Assembly: GCA_026709325.1 (NCBI GenBank)
Contig: JAPOTF010000040.1
Location: forward strand, 1-49,682
Direction: 5' to 3'
DNA length: 49,682 nt
Source of the DNA: Roseovarius sp.
GTDB lineage: Bacteria > Pseudomonadota > Alphaproteobacteria > Rhodobacterales > Rhodobacteraceae
Shown: one piece after another, positions 8,391-18,334 of the stretch
Numbering within the stretch: position 1 is the stretch's first letter
How the letters are laid out: every line of letters begins with the position of its first letter
Program-made: the position numbers and the translations under genes
The notes under the pieces: model-generated
The model's input: the letters and a program-made list of their open reading frames with translations, nothing else
What the model was told of the DNA's origin: nothing
The model's database searches: none

Positions 8391-9143
8391 TCACGGGTTT
8401 TCATTTTTGTCGCTATTTCCCCTGACCATCTGTCTAAGAATTCCGTGAAACATTTTCACATCTGCTTGCTTCATCGGCATTCTGCTCCACATGTTCCGAA
8501 GATTAATGCGCATGATATGCGATTTGTCATCAGGAAAGAAAAAACCAAACTCGTTAAGTCGATCCTCGTAATGATCCGCAAGTTTCTCGATATCATTTTG
8601 GCTGGCAAGGTCTGAAACATCTGCATCTCGTGCATTCATGTCCGCATTTTCTCTCGCCTGTGCCCATTCATATGCGCAAAGCAAGACGCATTGCGCGAGA
8701 TTTAAACTGGGAAAATTCGGATTAACCGGAACAGATATGATTGCATTTGATCTCGCGATTTCCCCGTTTTCCAGACCTGAGCGTTCGGGGCCGAAAAGAA
8801 CAGCGACCCGCTGACCGTCGCGAATACGCCGAATTGCCTCCATCATGGCCGCATCTGGATTTAAGACCTCTTTTGTCAATCCCCTTGGCCGGGCCGTTGT
8901 GGCCAACACGTAATGGCTGTTTCCCAGTGCCGCAGGGACATTGTCGACAACAATGGCCTGATCAAGAACTCTGCCTGCGCCGCTTGCCATTTTAACGGCC
9001 TTTGCATTTGGCCAGCCATCGCGCGGGTTGACTATCACCATGCGATCAAGTCCAAAATTCAACATTGCTCTTGCCGCGCCGCCTATGTTTTCGCCCATTT
9101 GCGGTCTTACAAGTACAAATTTCAATCTGGCTTCAAATGACAA
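8391..9143 (-). CDS. trmJ: tRNA/rRNA 2'-O-methyltransferase, TrmJ type
   Basis: The 250-residue SPOUT-family enzyme probably methylates the ribose at position 32 of tRNAs using SAM. N-terminal FVLVRPQMGENIGGAARAM matches the SpoU motif 1 region. VAVLFGPERSGLENGEIA and ISVPVNPNFPSLNLAQCVLL form the knotted SAM-binding motifs 2 and 3. The C-terminal extension with helices (KLADHYEDRLNEFGFFFPDD) is typical of TrmJ. It is divergent from the ThiE-like gene with a 93-bp gap. Confidence 0.9.
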   Translation of the reverse strand: MSFEARLKFVLVRPQMGENIGGAARAMLNFGLDRMVIVNPRDGWPNAKAVKMASGAGRVLDQAIVVDNVPAALGNSHYVLATTARPRGLTKEVLNPDAAMMEAIRRIRDGQRVAVLFGPERSGLENGEIARSNAIISVPVNPNFPSLNLAQCVLLCAYEWAQARENADMNARDADVSDLASQNDIEKLADHYEDRLNEFGFFFPDDKSHIMRINLRNMWSRMPMKQADVKMFHGILRQMVRGNSDKNENP

Positions 9144-9236
9144 TTTGCAATCTCCGATGCTTGCAGACCTCTCAACCTGCCGGTGTCATGCGGATTACCG
9201 CCCGGTGGCGCCATTTATCAATAGCAGCGCAAACAA

Positions 9237-9986
9237 ATGACTGCCAATGCCGATGATATGAATGTCGCATTTCCGATGTCGTCATCTCAAAAGTCAATTG
9301 CAAGAGAAGTGGACACGGCCTGCATGGACCGATATAGGGCGGGAAATCAAAGGATTTTGCAAAATATGAGCATTGACGAAATACCCGGCATCTATCTCAT
9401 ATCACCCAGGGAGATCGACGTTTTCAGATTTCCCGAAACTCTTGCAAGAGTGCTGGATGGACAACCGGTCGCCTGTCTCCGCCTTTCCCTCGCAACGCAG
9501 GAGGAATCCGCAATTTGCCGTGCGGCGGACGCATGCCGTACAGTTGCGCACGAACGCGATGTTCCAGTGGTTATCGAGACGCATTTTCTGCTTGCGGAAA
9601 ATCTCGGGCTTGACGGTGTCCATTTAACCGACGGCGTTAGAATGGTGCGCAAGGCGAGAAATGCTCTTAAATCAGATGCAATTGTTGGCAGCTTTTGCGG
9701 ATCATCACGTCATGATGGCATTAATGCAGGTGAAGCGGGAGCGGATTACATCAGTTTCGGCCCTATTGCCACATCGCAGCTCGGTGATGGAAGTTGCGCT
9801 GAATTCGATCTGTTTGAATGGTGGTCGCAAATGATTGAATTGCCGGTTGTTGCCGAAGGCGGCATGAGCACTCGTCATATTCAAAATCTGGCACCGGTTG
9901 TTGATTTTCTGGCAATAGGTCGGGAAATTTGGCGTTCAGACAATCCCGCTGCCGAATTGACAAGGCTTGCGGGCGCAATTGGTTAG
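9237..9986 (+). CDS. ThiE-like thiamine-phosphate synthase family protein
   Basis: The frame has 249 codons. An internal ATG at 9366 (MSIDEIPGIYLISP) gives a 206-residue protein closer to family length, so the true start is uncertain. A TIM-barrel order is visible: LGLDGVHLTDG, then GADYISFGPIATSQLGDG, then LPVVAEGGMSTRHIQNL, the ThiE blocks for substrate and phosphate binding. The usual lysine/threonine-rich T-x-T-K loop and the N-terminal L-R-x-K strand are altered (ACLRLSL). It may be a second, divergent ThiE-like protein rather than the main enzyme. The stop overlaps the convergent olsA stop by four bases. Confidence 0.7.
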   Translation: MTANADDMNVAFPMSSSQKSIAREVDTACMDRYRAGNQRILQNMSIDEIPGIYLISPREIDVFRFPETLARVLDGQPVACLRLSLATQEESAICRAADACRTVAHERDVPVVIETHFLLAENLGLDGVHLTDGVRMVRKARNALKSDAIVGSFCGSSRHDGINAGEAGADYISFGPIATSQLGDGSCAEFDLFEWWSQMIELPVVAEGGMSTRHIQNLAPVVDFLAIGREIWRSDNPAAELTRLAGAIG

Positions 9987-10819
9987 TCGGTTCCGCTACA
10001 TTCACTCGGCATTCCGCTCCTGACCGCCTGCTCTGCAGCGGCGGCCAATGCCTTGCGGTCTAAATAATCGGATATTTTCAAAGGCTGATGAAAAACAATC
10101 TTTACATGCCCGTGCCTGGGCTGGGCAAGCATTCGAAGCATGTGTTCTCCCAGCCCCATATTGCCCCACCAGCCGTAAAACCTTGAATCTTCCCCAAAAG
10201 GCGCATGATAGACAACGCTAACAGGCTGAATGGATATCTTTTCTCGAAGCTTCTGATTGAAAAAAGCCGCAAAAAGAGTCGATTTGAACGTAAGGACCCG
10301 AATACCGTCCGTGCTTGTTCCCTCCGGAAAAAACAACAGTTTGTGACCTGCCGCAAGGCGGTTTTCAAATATGGACTTTTGCTTTCTCGCCTCCTTCGGC
10401 ATCCGATTGATGAACACGGTTCCGGTCAATTTTGCCAGCCACCCGAATAGAGGCCAACCCTCCACCTCCGATTTTGATACAAAATACATTCTAACCGAAG
10501 AATTCAGCGTCAGTATATCAATCCATGACACATGATTCGCCACAAAGGCCCCCGGGTCAGTCATGTTTGACCCAATTATTCGTCGGCGGATTCCAAGAAT
10601 TAGCAGTCCCGCTTTGCACGTTATCTGAGTGACATACGGGGACACGGGACGATTTATGCCAAAAAACGGAATTTCCACCATGCGAATTGTGATTTTAACA
10701 ATGACGCCAAGAGTCAGAGCCAGCGCAAGTGCAGGTCCCCGCACGGCAACCAGCAACCATCCAAACGGGCCAATTTTTTTTGGTGTCGGGTAACCATCTG
10801 ATTCCCAGGTCGGTTTCAA
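9983..10819 (-). CDS. olsA: Lyso-ornithine lipid / 1-acylglycerol-phosphate acyltransferase (PlsC family)
   Basis: The 278-residue protein has an N-terminal membrane segment (LLVAVRGPALALALTLGVIV) and the acyltransferase motifs NHVSWID (residues 95-101, H-x4-D) and FFPEGTSTDG (acceptor binding). The start overlaps the olsB stop (ATGA), so the two are co-translated. PlsC-family proteins directly behind OlsB usually perform the second acylation of ornithine lipid on the cytoplasmic membrane. The symbol rests on that neighbour, and it could instead act on lysophosphatidic acid. Confidence 0.85.
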   Translation of the reverse strand: MKPTWESDGYPTPKKIGPFGWLLVAVRGPALALALTLGVIVKITIRMVEIPFFGINRPVSPYVTQITCKAGLLILGIRRRIIGSNMTDPGAFVANHVSWIDILTLNSSVRMYFVSKSEVEGWPLFGWLAKLTGTVFINRMPKEARKQKSIFENRLAAGHKLLFFPEGTSTDGIRVLTFKSTLFAAFFNQKLREKISIQPVSVVYHAPFGEDSRFYGWWGNMGLGEHMLRMLAQPRHGHVKIVFHQPLKISDYLDRKALAAAAEQAVRSGMPSECSGTD

Positions 10820-11583
10820 TCTTCCACGCCCTTGGAATAAATCAGCTTCTGGCGATGGTTTAGCAGTGACGTGTCAATAACAAGGCATACATCAATGGTG
10901 TTGAATTCCCTGTCGATGTAGGCCCCTTCCCCGACAAATCCTCCAAGTCGGAGATATGCCTTTATCAATGCGGGAATTTCAAGCATTGTCCTTCGATTGT
11001 CGAGGTCCGGTTCGTCAACCAGGTCCATTCGCTGAAAATGCTCTCCACGGGCCTTTACACGCAAATTTTCAGGAGCCAGATGCCGGTGATGGAGAAGCGA
11101 CAAGGGTTTCGCCAATGTCTCCAGATTTGTCCCGTGGAAACTCGCAACACCAAAGAGAATGTCAATCTTGTGCCTGATCACATATGCGGCCAAACCGCTC
11201 CACAGGTGGTACATCGCCTCCCCGCCTCTATATTCCGAGGCAACGCATGAACGGCCCAGTTCCATAAGTTTTCGTTTCGATTTCTTCAAAATGGACAAAT
11301 CATACTCGTCTTCAGAATAGAACTGGCCTGCATTTTCGGCCTGATCATCCCGCAAAACGCGATATGCTCCCACAACATTCTCTCCCTGATTTCTATCCTT
11401 AAGGATTAAATGGTCAAAAAAGGGGTCAAATTTGTCGCGCTCGAGTTTTCTGTCATGATCCACAAGTGGGCCGTCGCCCCCCAGCTCTTTCACAAACACC
11501 TCGTAGCGCAAACGTTGCGCCGCAAGTATATCTTCTTCGGTTTCCGCTAGACGGACAATAAATCGCGAATCATCCGAAAGCAT
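10816..11583 (-). CDS. olsB: L-ornithine N-alpha-acyltransferase (OlsB)
   Basis: The 255-residue GNAT-fold protein of the OlsB/hemolysin-like family transfers a 3-hydroxyacyl chain from acyl carrier protein to ornithine. The family blocks are RLRYEVFVKELGGDGPLVDH, VGAYRVLRDDQAENAGQFYSEDEYDL, MELGRSCVASEYRGG and FGVASFHGTNLETLAKPLSLL. The following PlsC-type gene completes an ornithine-lipid pathway. These phosphorus-free lipids often rise when phosphate is scarce, but no Pho box was recognised here. It lies downstream of proA and a small DUF3553 gene on the same strand. Confidence 0.92.
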   Translation of the reverse strand: MLSDDSRFIVRLAETEEDILAAQRLRYEVFVKELGGDGPLVDHDRKLERDKFDPFFDHLILKDRNQGENVVGAYRVLRDDQAENAGQFYSEDEYDLSILKKSKRKLMELGRSCVASEYRGGEAMYHLWSGLAAYVIRHKIDILFGVASFHGTNLETLAKPLSLLHHRHLAPENLRVKARGEHFQRMDLVDEPDLDNRRTMLEIPALIKAYLRLGGFVGEGAYIDREFNTIDVCLVIDTSLLNHRQKLIYSKGVED

Positions 11584-11773
11584 CTTTTTTCGCGATTCCA
11601 GATGTTAAGCCAATTGAGATTTTTGCGACATTTAAACCCATATCAATCTTTCTCGAATTCAGCCGTGGCATAAAGGCGGCAATGAAGATTCGAATGAAAA
11701 CATGCTTAAGCCGGCATGATTTGCCATATCTGAATGCAGGGCCATATGCGTCACCATTTTTCAAATAACTCAC

Positions 11774-11953
11774 TCATTCATCTACGTGATCCAGAACAAT
11801 GCGGGAGCCGTGAATAACCACTTTTCCAACCTCCTGAAAATTAACGGTTATCTTGTCCCCAGCATTGGATTGAACCTGACCTGTTCCCCATTCGGGATGA
11901 TCGGGATGCCTCACCAGAAATCCGGGCTCGAGAAACGCATTGAGATTTATCAT
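11774..11953 (-). CDS. DUF3553 family small protein
   Basis: This is a 59-residue protein with start ATG 11953 (MINLNAFLEPGFLVRHPDHP) and end VLDHVDE. The pattern P-G-x-x-V-R-H-P-x-x-P-E-W-G-x-G-Q-V-Q-S, then KITVNFQEVGKVVI, is that of the DUF3553 family, a small beta-barrel-like domain resembling the CarD/UvrD C-terminal fold. It starts 6 bp after the proA stop and is surely co-transcribed with it. Its role is unknown. The family resemblance to DNA- or RNA-polymerase-binding domains is suggestive only. Confidence 0.85.
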   Translation of the reverse strand: MINLNAFLEPGFLVRHPDHPEWGTGQVQSNAGDKITVNFQEVGKVVIHGSRIVLDHVDE

Positions 11954-11959
11954 GTCATA

Positions 11960-13225
11960 TCAGGGACGAATCGCACAGTCCGCCTCTACAAGATATTTGA
12001 AGCTGGTCAACTGCCCCGAACCGACGGGCCCTCTTGCATGCATCTTGCCGGTGGCGATTCCAATTTCCGCGCCCATTCCGAATTCGCCTCCGTCGGCAAA
12101 CTGGGTTGATGCATTGCGCATAAGTATCGCGCTGTCAATTTCGCTGAAAAAACGCGATGCTGAAATGTCATCCTCGGTAATGATGCAATCGGTATGACTG
12201 GAATTGTGCCGCCGAATATGGAAAATCGCATCATCAATGTTGTCAACAACTTTTGCGGCAATTATCATGTCAAGATATTCCCTGCCCCAATCTTCATCGC
12301 TGGCGGGCACCACATTATCGATCCCTAGAAGACTGTCATCGCCACGCACTTCCACCCCCTTGTCAATTAATGACCTGATGACCGGTATACCTATGCTGTC
12401 CAGTACATTGCGGTGAATCAGAAGGCATTCCGCTGCGCCGCATATTCCAGTACGGCGTGTCTTGGCGTTTACGACCACTCTCATTGCCTTCTCGAAATTG
12501 GCATGGCTGTCAATGTAAACGTGAACAACGCCTTCCAGATGAGCAAATACAGGCACTCTCGCCTCTCTCTGTACAAGACCAACAAGGCCCTTCCCGCCCC
12601 GAGGCACGATAACATCTATGAATTCCGTCATTGCAAGCATTTCCTGAACGGCGGCCCTGTCGCGAGTCGGAACAAATTGAATCGCGCACTCTGGAAGACC
12701 GGCGGATTTCAATCCGTGAACAAGGCAATCGTGAATTGCCGCAGAAGAATTATGGCTTTCCGAACCTCCGCGAAGTATTACGGAATTGCCCGCCTTTAGG
12801 CAAAGAGCGCCAGCGTCGGCGGTAACATTCGGGCGGCTTTCATATATCACGCCTATCACCCCGAGCGGCGTTTGAACTCGCTTTATACGCAGACCGCTTT
12901 CCATTTGCCATTCGGACAATATTCTTCCAACGGGGTCTTCCTGCGCCGCGACTGCAAGAAGACCGCCTATCATGTCATCTATACGGGTGTTGTCGAGCCT
13001 CAACCTGTCCAGCATTGCGCCTGACAAACCCTTTTGCTCTCCAAACTCCATATCCCTTTTGTTGGCTTCAATTATTTTCAGGCGATTCGAGTCCACTGCT
13101 TCAGCGGCATTTTCAAGAGCCTTGCACTTGCAATCGGAACTTGCGGTAGCCAGCATTGGCGACGCTTCCCTTGCGGCTTCGCCGATGCCTTTCATTAGCG
13201 TGAAAATGTCATCAAAGTCTTTCAT
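11960..13225 (-). CDS. proA: Gamma-glutamyl phosphate reductase
   Basis: The ~421-residue enzyme is the second in proline synthesis, reducing gamma-glutamyl phosphate with NADPH to glutamate semialdehyde. Diagnostic stretches are [47 protein letters not shown], the catalytic cysteine in [15 protein letters not shown], and the C-terminal [19 protein letters not shown]. The frame opens at 13279, but ATG 13225 (MKDFDDIF) or ATG 13234 is the likely start, 25-34 bp after the proB stop. It is part of the obgE-proB-proA run. Confidence 0.96.
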   Translation of the reverse strand: MKDFDDIFTLMKGIGEAAREASPMLATASSDCKCKALENAAEAVDSNRLKIIEANKRDMEFGEQKGLSGAMLDRLRLDNTRIDDMIGGLLAVAAQEDPVGRILSEWQMESGLRIKRVQTPLGVIGVIYESRPNVTADAGALCLKAGNSVILRGGSESHNSSAAIHDCLVHGLKSAGLPECAIQFVPTRDRAAVQEMLAMTEFIDVIVPRGGKGLVGLVQREARVPVFAHLEGVVHVYIDSHANFEKAMRVVVNAKTRRTGICGAAECLLIHRNVLDSIGIPVIRSLIDKGVEVRGDDSLLGIDNVVPASDEDWGREYLDMIIAAKVVDNIDDAIFHIRRHNSSHTDCIITEDDISASRFFSEIDSAILMRNASTQFADGGEFGMGAEIGIATGKMHARGPVGSGQLTSFKYLVEADCAIRP

Positions 13226-13259
13226 TGCGTCCATTCCGTTTGCGTTTAATCGGATAACA

Positions 13260-15400
<2,141 letters not shown>

Positions 15401-15958
15401 TTAACTTGCATTTTCGCCACAATCCAGTCTTATGGTATACGTCCATGTCGGAACTTTGTTTCCCCTTGCAATGCAGAACGCCTCCGCGTCGCCAAGATAT
15501 TCGAACCCGCAATTTGTCAACACACGCGCCGATGCGGGATTGTCCTGAAATACACTGGCCACAATTGTCCTGCAGTTTTGGGGATTTGTCTCCAAAAGAG
15601 TTTCGACTGCAGAGGAGGCAACGCCTGTATTCCAGTATGCAGGTGACACCCAGTAGCTGATTTCCGACTGCCCGCAATCAATACGGGCCAGACTCACAAG
15701 TCCCATTACCTCTTCAAGACCCGTTTTTGTCCCATCCATGGCCCACATGTCGACTTTGCGATCATCTCTGTCCGCGCGCTCTATCATCGCCATTGCCGAA
15801 CCCGGTGGCAGTGGATGCGGAATTGAGCATGTGTTTTTTGCAACCCGCCCATCACTCATGGCCAATTCGATCAATCCCGCATCGGAAAACCTTAGCGGTC
15901 TCATGTCAAATTCAGTGGCTTTTATAACCGGTTGTTTCTCGATTACTTTCAACATCAT
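15401..15958 (-). CDS. GNAT family N-acetyltransferase (RimJ/RimL-like)
   Basis: This 185-residue protein begins MMLKVIEKQPVIKATEFDMRPLRFSDAG. The acetyl-CoA site region appears as SYWVSPAYWNTGVASSAVET, with the later N-P-A-S-A-R-V-L-T-N-C-G-F block (DNPASARVLTNCGFEYLG), typical of acetyltransferases that modify ribosomal-protein N-termini or small amines. A GNAT gene between rpmA and obgE is common in alphaproteobacteria. The ATG overlaps the lysE stop, so the two are coupled. The substrate cannot be read from sequence. Confidence 0.88.
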   Translation of the reverse strand: MMLKVIEKQPVIKATEFDMRPLRFSDAGLIELAMSDGRVAKNTCSIPHPLPPGSAMAMIERADRDDRKVDMWAMDGTKTGLEEVMGLVSLARIDCGQSEISYWVSPAYWNTGVASSAVETLLETNPQNCRTIVASVFQDNPASARVLTNCGFEYLGDAEAFCIARGNKVPTWTYTIRLDCGENAS

Positions 15959-16560
15959 AATACTTCCCCTCCAAAAATCACAAACATCACCGATGCAACC
16001 GTTGCCACGGACAAGGTCCACATAAGATATTTCTCGGCGGCGGAGCCGGCCAGTTTTCGGGCAATCCAGTCACCCGCGTACGTCCATATCGGATGCAGCA
16101 CAATCTGAAGCAGCAGGAGACATCCCGCGATTGTTGCCGTTGCCGTGAAAGCCGGCGTGCCCGGACTTGTAAAGCTGGTAAACCCGGTAACGATCATGGC
16201 CCAGGCCTTTGGATTTACCGGGTGCACCGCAAGTCCGTCCCAAAAGCCGGGCGCTCTTGAAAGGCCCTCCCTGCTTCCAAAGCGCAGGTTTGCTATTTTC
16301 CACGCAAGCCAGAAAATATAGGCAACGCACACCCATTTCAGAATCTGGAACGCGAAGGGATAAATCTGAGCAAGTTCCATCAAACCGAAACCGATGGGCC
16401 ATATAATAAGCTGCTTGCCAAGCACCACTCCGCAAACGAAAGGCAGCGCGGAACGAAATCCATATCGCGCGCCTGCGGACATAAGCACCATGTTTGCAGG
16501 CCCGGGCGTTCCCACCTGGGAAGCGCCAAACACGAGAAAGCCGCCTATTGCAACACTCAT
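15955..16560 (-). CDS. LysE/RhtB family amino-acid exporter
   Basis: The 201-residue membrane protein has about six helices. The N-terminal family signature is visible as VGTPGPANMVLMSAGARYGFRSALPFVCGVVLGK, running from P-G-P through the G-x-R-x-G block; VHPVNPKAWAMIVTG is the conserved N-P-K-A loop. The family exports amino acids such as lysine, threonine or homoserine lactone; the cargo here is unknown. ATG 16560 is preferred over 16575. It lies just downstream of a terminator after rpmA and looks like an insertion into the usual rplU-rpmA-GNAT-obgE order. Confidence 0.88.
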   Translation of the reverse strand: MSVAIGGFLVFGASQVGTPGPANMVLMSAGARYGFRSALPFVCGVVLGKQLIIWPIGFGLMELAQIYPFAFQILKWVCVAYIFWLAWKIANLRFGSREGLSRAPGFWDGLAVHPVNPKAWAMIVTGFTSFTSPGTPAFTATATIAGCLLLLQIVLHPIWTYAGDWIARKLAGSAAEKYLMWTLSVATVASVMFVIFGGEVL

Positions 16561-16572
16561 TATACTGTCTCT

Positions 16573-16605
16573 CAAAGAAAAGGGGACCGGCCGCCGCCGA
16601 TCCCC
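16573..16605 (-). terminator. Rho-independent terminator after rpmA
   Basis: On the minus strand ggggatcgg pairs with ccggtcccc around a 6-base loop (cggcgg), with one mismatch or wobble in nine pairs. It is followed directly by ttttcttt. It lies 28 bp after the rpmA stop and 13-20 bp before the lysE ATG, so lysE-GNAT-obgE may depend on read-through or a promoter inside the stem region. Confidence 0.7.
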
Positions 16606-16632
16606 ATTGAATTTCTATATGGATGAATCGGC

Positions 16633-16902
16633 CTAGTGCGCACCCTCTGGCATCGGAACAACCGAAATGAAGGTTCGGCCCTTAAGTCCCCTGTGAAACT
16701 TCACCGCACCCCCGATTGTGGCGAAAATGGTATGGTCCCTACCTTGCCCGACGCCCTCGCCCGGCCAGAACTTGTTCCCGCGCTGGCGAATAATGATGTT
16801 CCCCGGGATAACGGCTTCTCCACCGTATTTTTTAACGCCAAGTCTTCTGCCAATCGAGTCGCGGCCATTACGTGACGAACCACCCGCTTTCTTATGTGCC
16901 AT
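16633..16902 (-). CDS. rpmA: 50S ribosomal protein L27
   Basis: This 89-residue protein begins [20 protein letters not shown], the universal L27 N-terminus, whose tail reaches the peptidyl-transferase centre. [20 protein letters not shown] and [14 protein letters not shown] complete the family. The frame opens upstream at 16938, but ATG 16902 sits behind a clear site (agaggaaaaaatgg). It is downstream of rplU, with a 171-bp spacer. There is no Firmicutes-type cleaved N-terminal extension. Confidence 0.98.
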   Translation of the reverse strand: MAHKKAGGSSRNGRDSIGRRLGVKKYGGEAVIPGNIIIRQRGNKFWPGEGVGQGRDHTIFATIGGAVKFHRGLKGRTFISVVPMPEGAH

Positions 16903-17073
16903 TTTTTCCTCTTTTAATATTTCGTCATGCCGGGTCATGCCATTTTATCTAATTTAACGTTCCCGTTTAATGACAACCAATCATCTGCATTTGACTACAA
17001 CAACACGGCCTGCCGCAGAGATGCACAACACACCGCCTTTTTCCAGCCCGAGCGCATAATGTCAAGCCGATAA

Positions 17074-17658
17074 TTACTTCTGCTCCCCACCCAAATCTTC
17101 ATCCGCCGGCTCCAATTCCCCGGATTGATCCGCATCGTCAACTTCATCGCGGTTTTCGGATTCCAAAGCCTCCGTGACATTGTCATCCTCATGGGCTTCA
17201 TCTCCAGTCGCCGATTGGCCATCATGATTGACATCATCTTGAGCCATGGATTCCGCATCCTGATTTGCAGCCGAAAGCATTTCCGCGTTTTCATCCGAAA
17301 TTTCGTCAACAGCCAAATCAGGTTCTTCAGACGCAATCACAACACCGTCTTTTATAATCCTGGTTATCGAGACAACCGTCAGCCGCTGTCTATGGCCCTT
17401 GGTACGCTTGCTTCCGTGTTTTCTGCGACGTTTAACAAAGTGTATGACCTTGTCGGCTTTTATCTGATCGAGAATTTCACCCTCGACCACCACCCCTTCA
17501 AGAAATGGCTTGCCTATCTGAACGGGATCGCCTCCAAGAAACAGGATCTCGTTGAACAGAAACTTATCCCCGGTTTTGGCATCAAGTTTTTCAACGCTAA
17601 TAAATTCGCCTGGAGATGCGATGTATTGCTTGCCACCGGTTTTTAGAACCGCAAACAT
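17074..17658 (-). CDS. rplU: 50S ribosomal protein L21 with long acidic tail
   Basis: The first ~102 residues are a normal L21: MFAVLKTGGKQYIASPGEF, HFVKRRRKHGSKRTKGHRQR (rRNA-binding basic segment), LTVVSITRI. About 90 further residues are very rich in Asp, Glu, Asn and Ser with almost no hydrophobics (EEPDLAVDEISDENAEML, then repeats of DD, ED, NRDEVDD and EDLGGEQK). Extended acidic L21 tails occur in alphaproteobacteria but this one nearly doubles the protein. It is likely disordered and projects from the subunit surface. Start ATG 17658 is preferred over the upstream 17667. Confidence 0.96.
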   Translation of the reverse strand: MFAVLKTGGKQYIASPGEFISVEKLDAKTGDKFLFNEILFLGGDPVQIGKPFLEGVVVEGEILDQIKADKVIHFVKRRRKHGSKRTKGHRQRLTVVSITRIIKDGVVIASEEPDLAVDEISDENAEMLSAANQDAESMAQDDVNHDGQSATGDEAHEDDNVTEALESENRDEVDDADQSGELEPADEDLGGEQK

Positions 17659-18008
17659 AAGATTCACCCTTTTCTCTTTCGCGTCCTATGGTCCCCGTTT
17701 CGGGAGTTTCCGGATATTTCCACCTCGAACCGCGCGCTCTTTTCAAGCGAAATTTCATGCCTTGCGAAGACATGGCAATGGGAAAGCGACATATGTTTCA
17801 ATCTCGTTTTCATGTCAATAGCCAAAGTAAACGTTTTTCAAATTATGTGATTTGCCCCATAACGCGGCATTGACATGCCGTCTTTGATTTTATCTGTGTG
17901 GTGATTGCAACATTATTCGATCAACCTGAACAAGTGCGGTAATGATCTCGTTTTTGTCTCTTGTTCCTGCAGGAAATGCATAGTAGATCAGCTTGAAGCA
18001 TAATTTTC
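17659..18008. other. Intergenic, rplU upstream region
   Basis: This 350-bp stretch between divergently oriented rplU and tRNA-Ser has no frame resembling a protein. It should contain the promoter of the L21-L27 genes and that of the tRNA. No L21-type autoregulatory RNA or strong hairpin was recognised. Confidence 0.5.
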
Positions 18009-18098
18009 GGAGAGGTGCCGGAGCGGTCGAACGGGGCGGTCTCGAAAACCGTTGTGGGTGCAAGCCCACCCAGGGTTCGAATCCCTGTCTCTCCGCCA
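18009..18098 (+). tRNA. tRNA-Ser (anticodon CGA)
   Basis: Acceptor strands ggagagg/tctctcc pair with one G-U, with discriminator G and an encoded CCA. The anticodon arm is gcggt-CTCGAAA-accgt, giving CGA at loop positions 3-5. A long variable arm (gtgggtgcaagcccac) marks a class II tRNA, and the T arm is cagggttcgaatccctg. It reads the serine codon UCG. Confidence 0.97.
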
Positions 18099-18334
18099 AA
18101 TGACTTTTTAAGTCATTGATTTAATTGATTGCTATTATCTTTTTCTCTTTTCATGCCGCGCCTACCCGGTTTGATGCGATTTTCAATAATCATTTAACCG
18201 TTCGCCATGTCTTTCCATATGGTCCGATGCCATTCCCTTGCCCGATTCCTGAAGCGCACCGAAATCCGGCATTTTATAATTCAACGCGCTCATACTTCAC
18301 TTTACAAGAGGGGCGCCAATGCAATATAGGCGAT

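Noticed and set aside
11570-11773. 67-codon minus-strand frame upstream of olsB
   Set aside because: It overlaps the olsB start, lacks family similarity and has no ribosome site.
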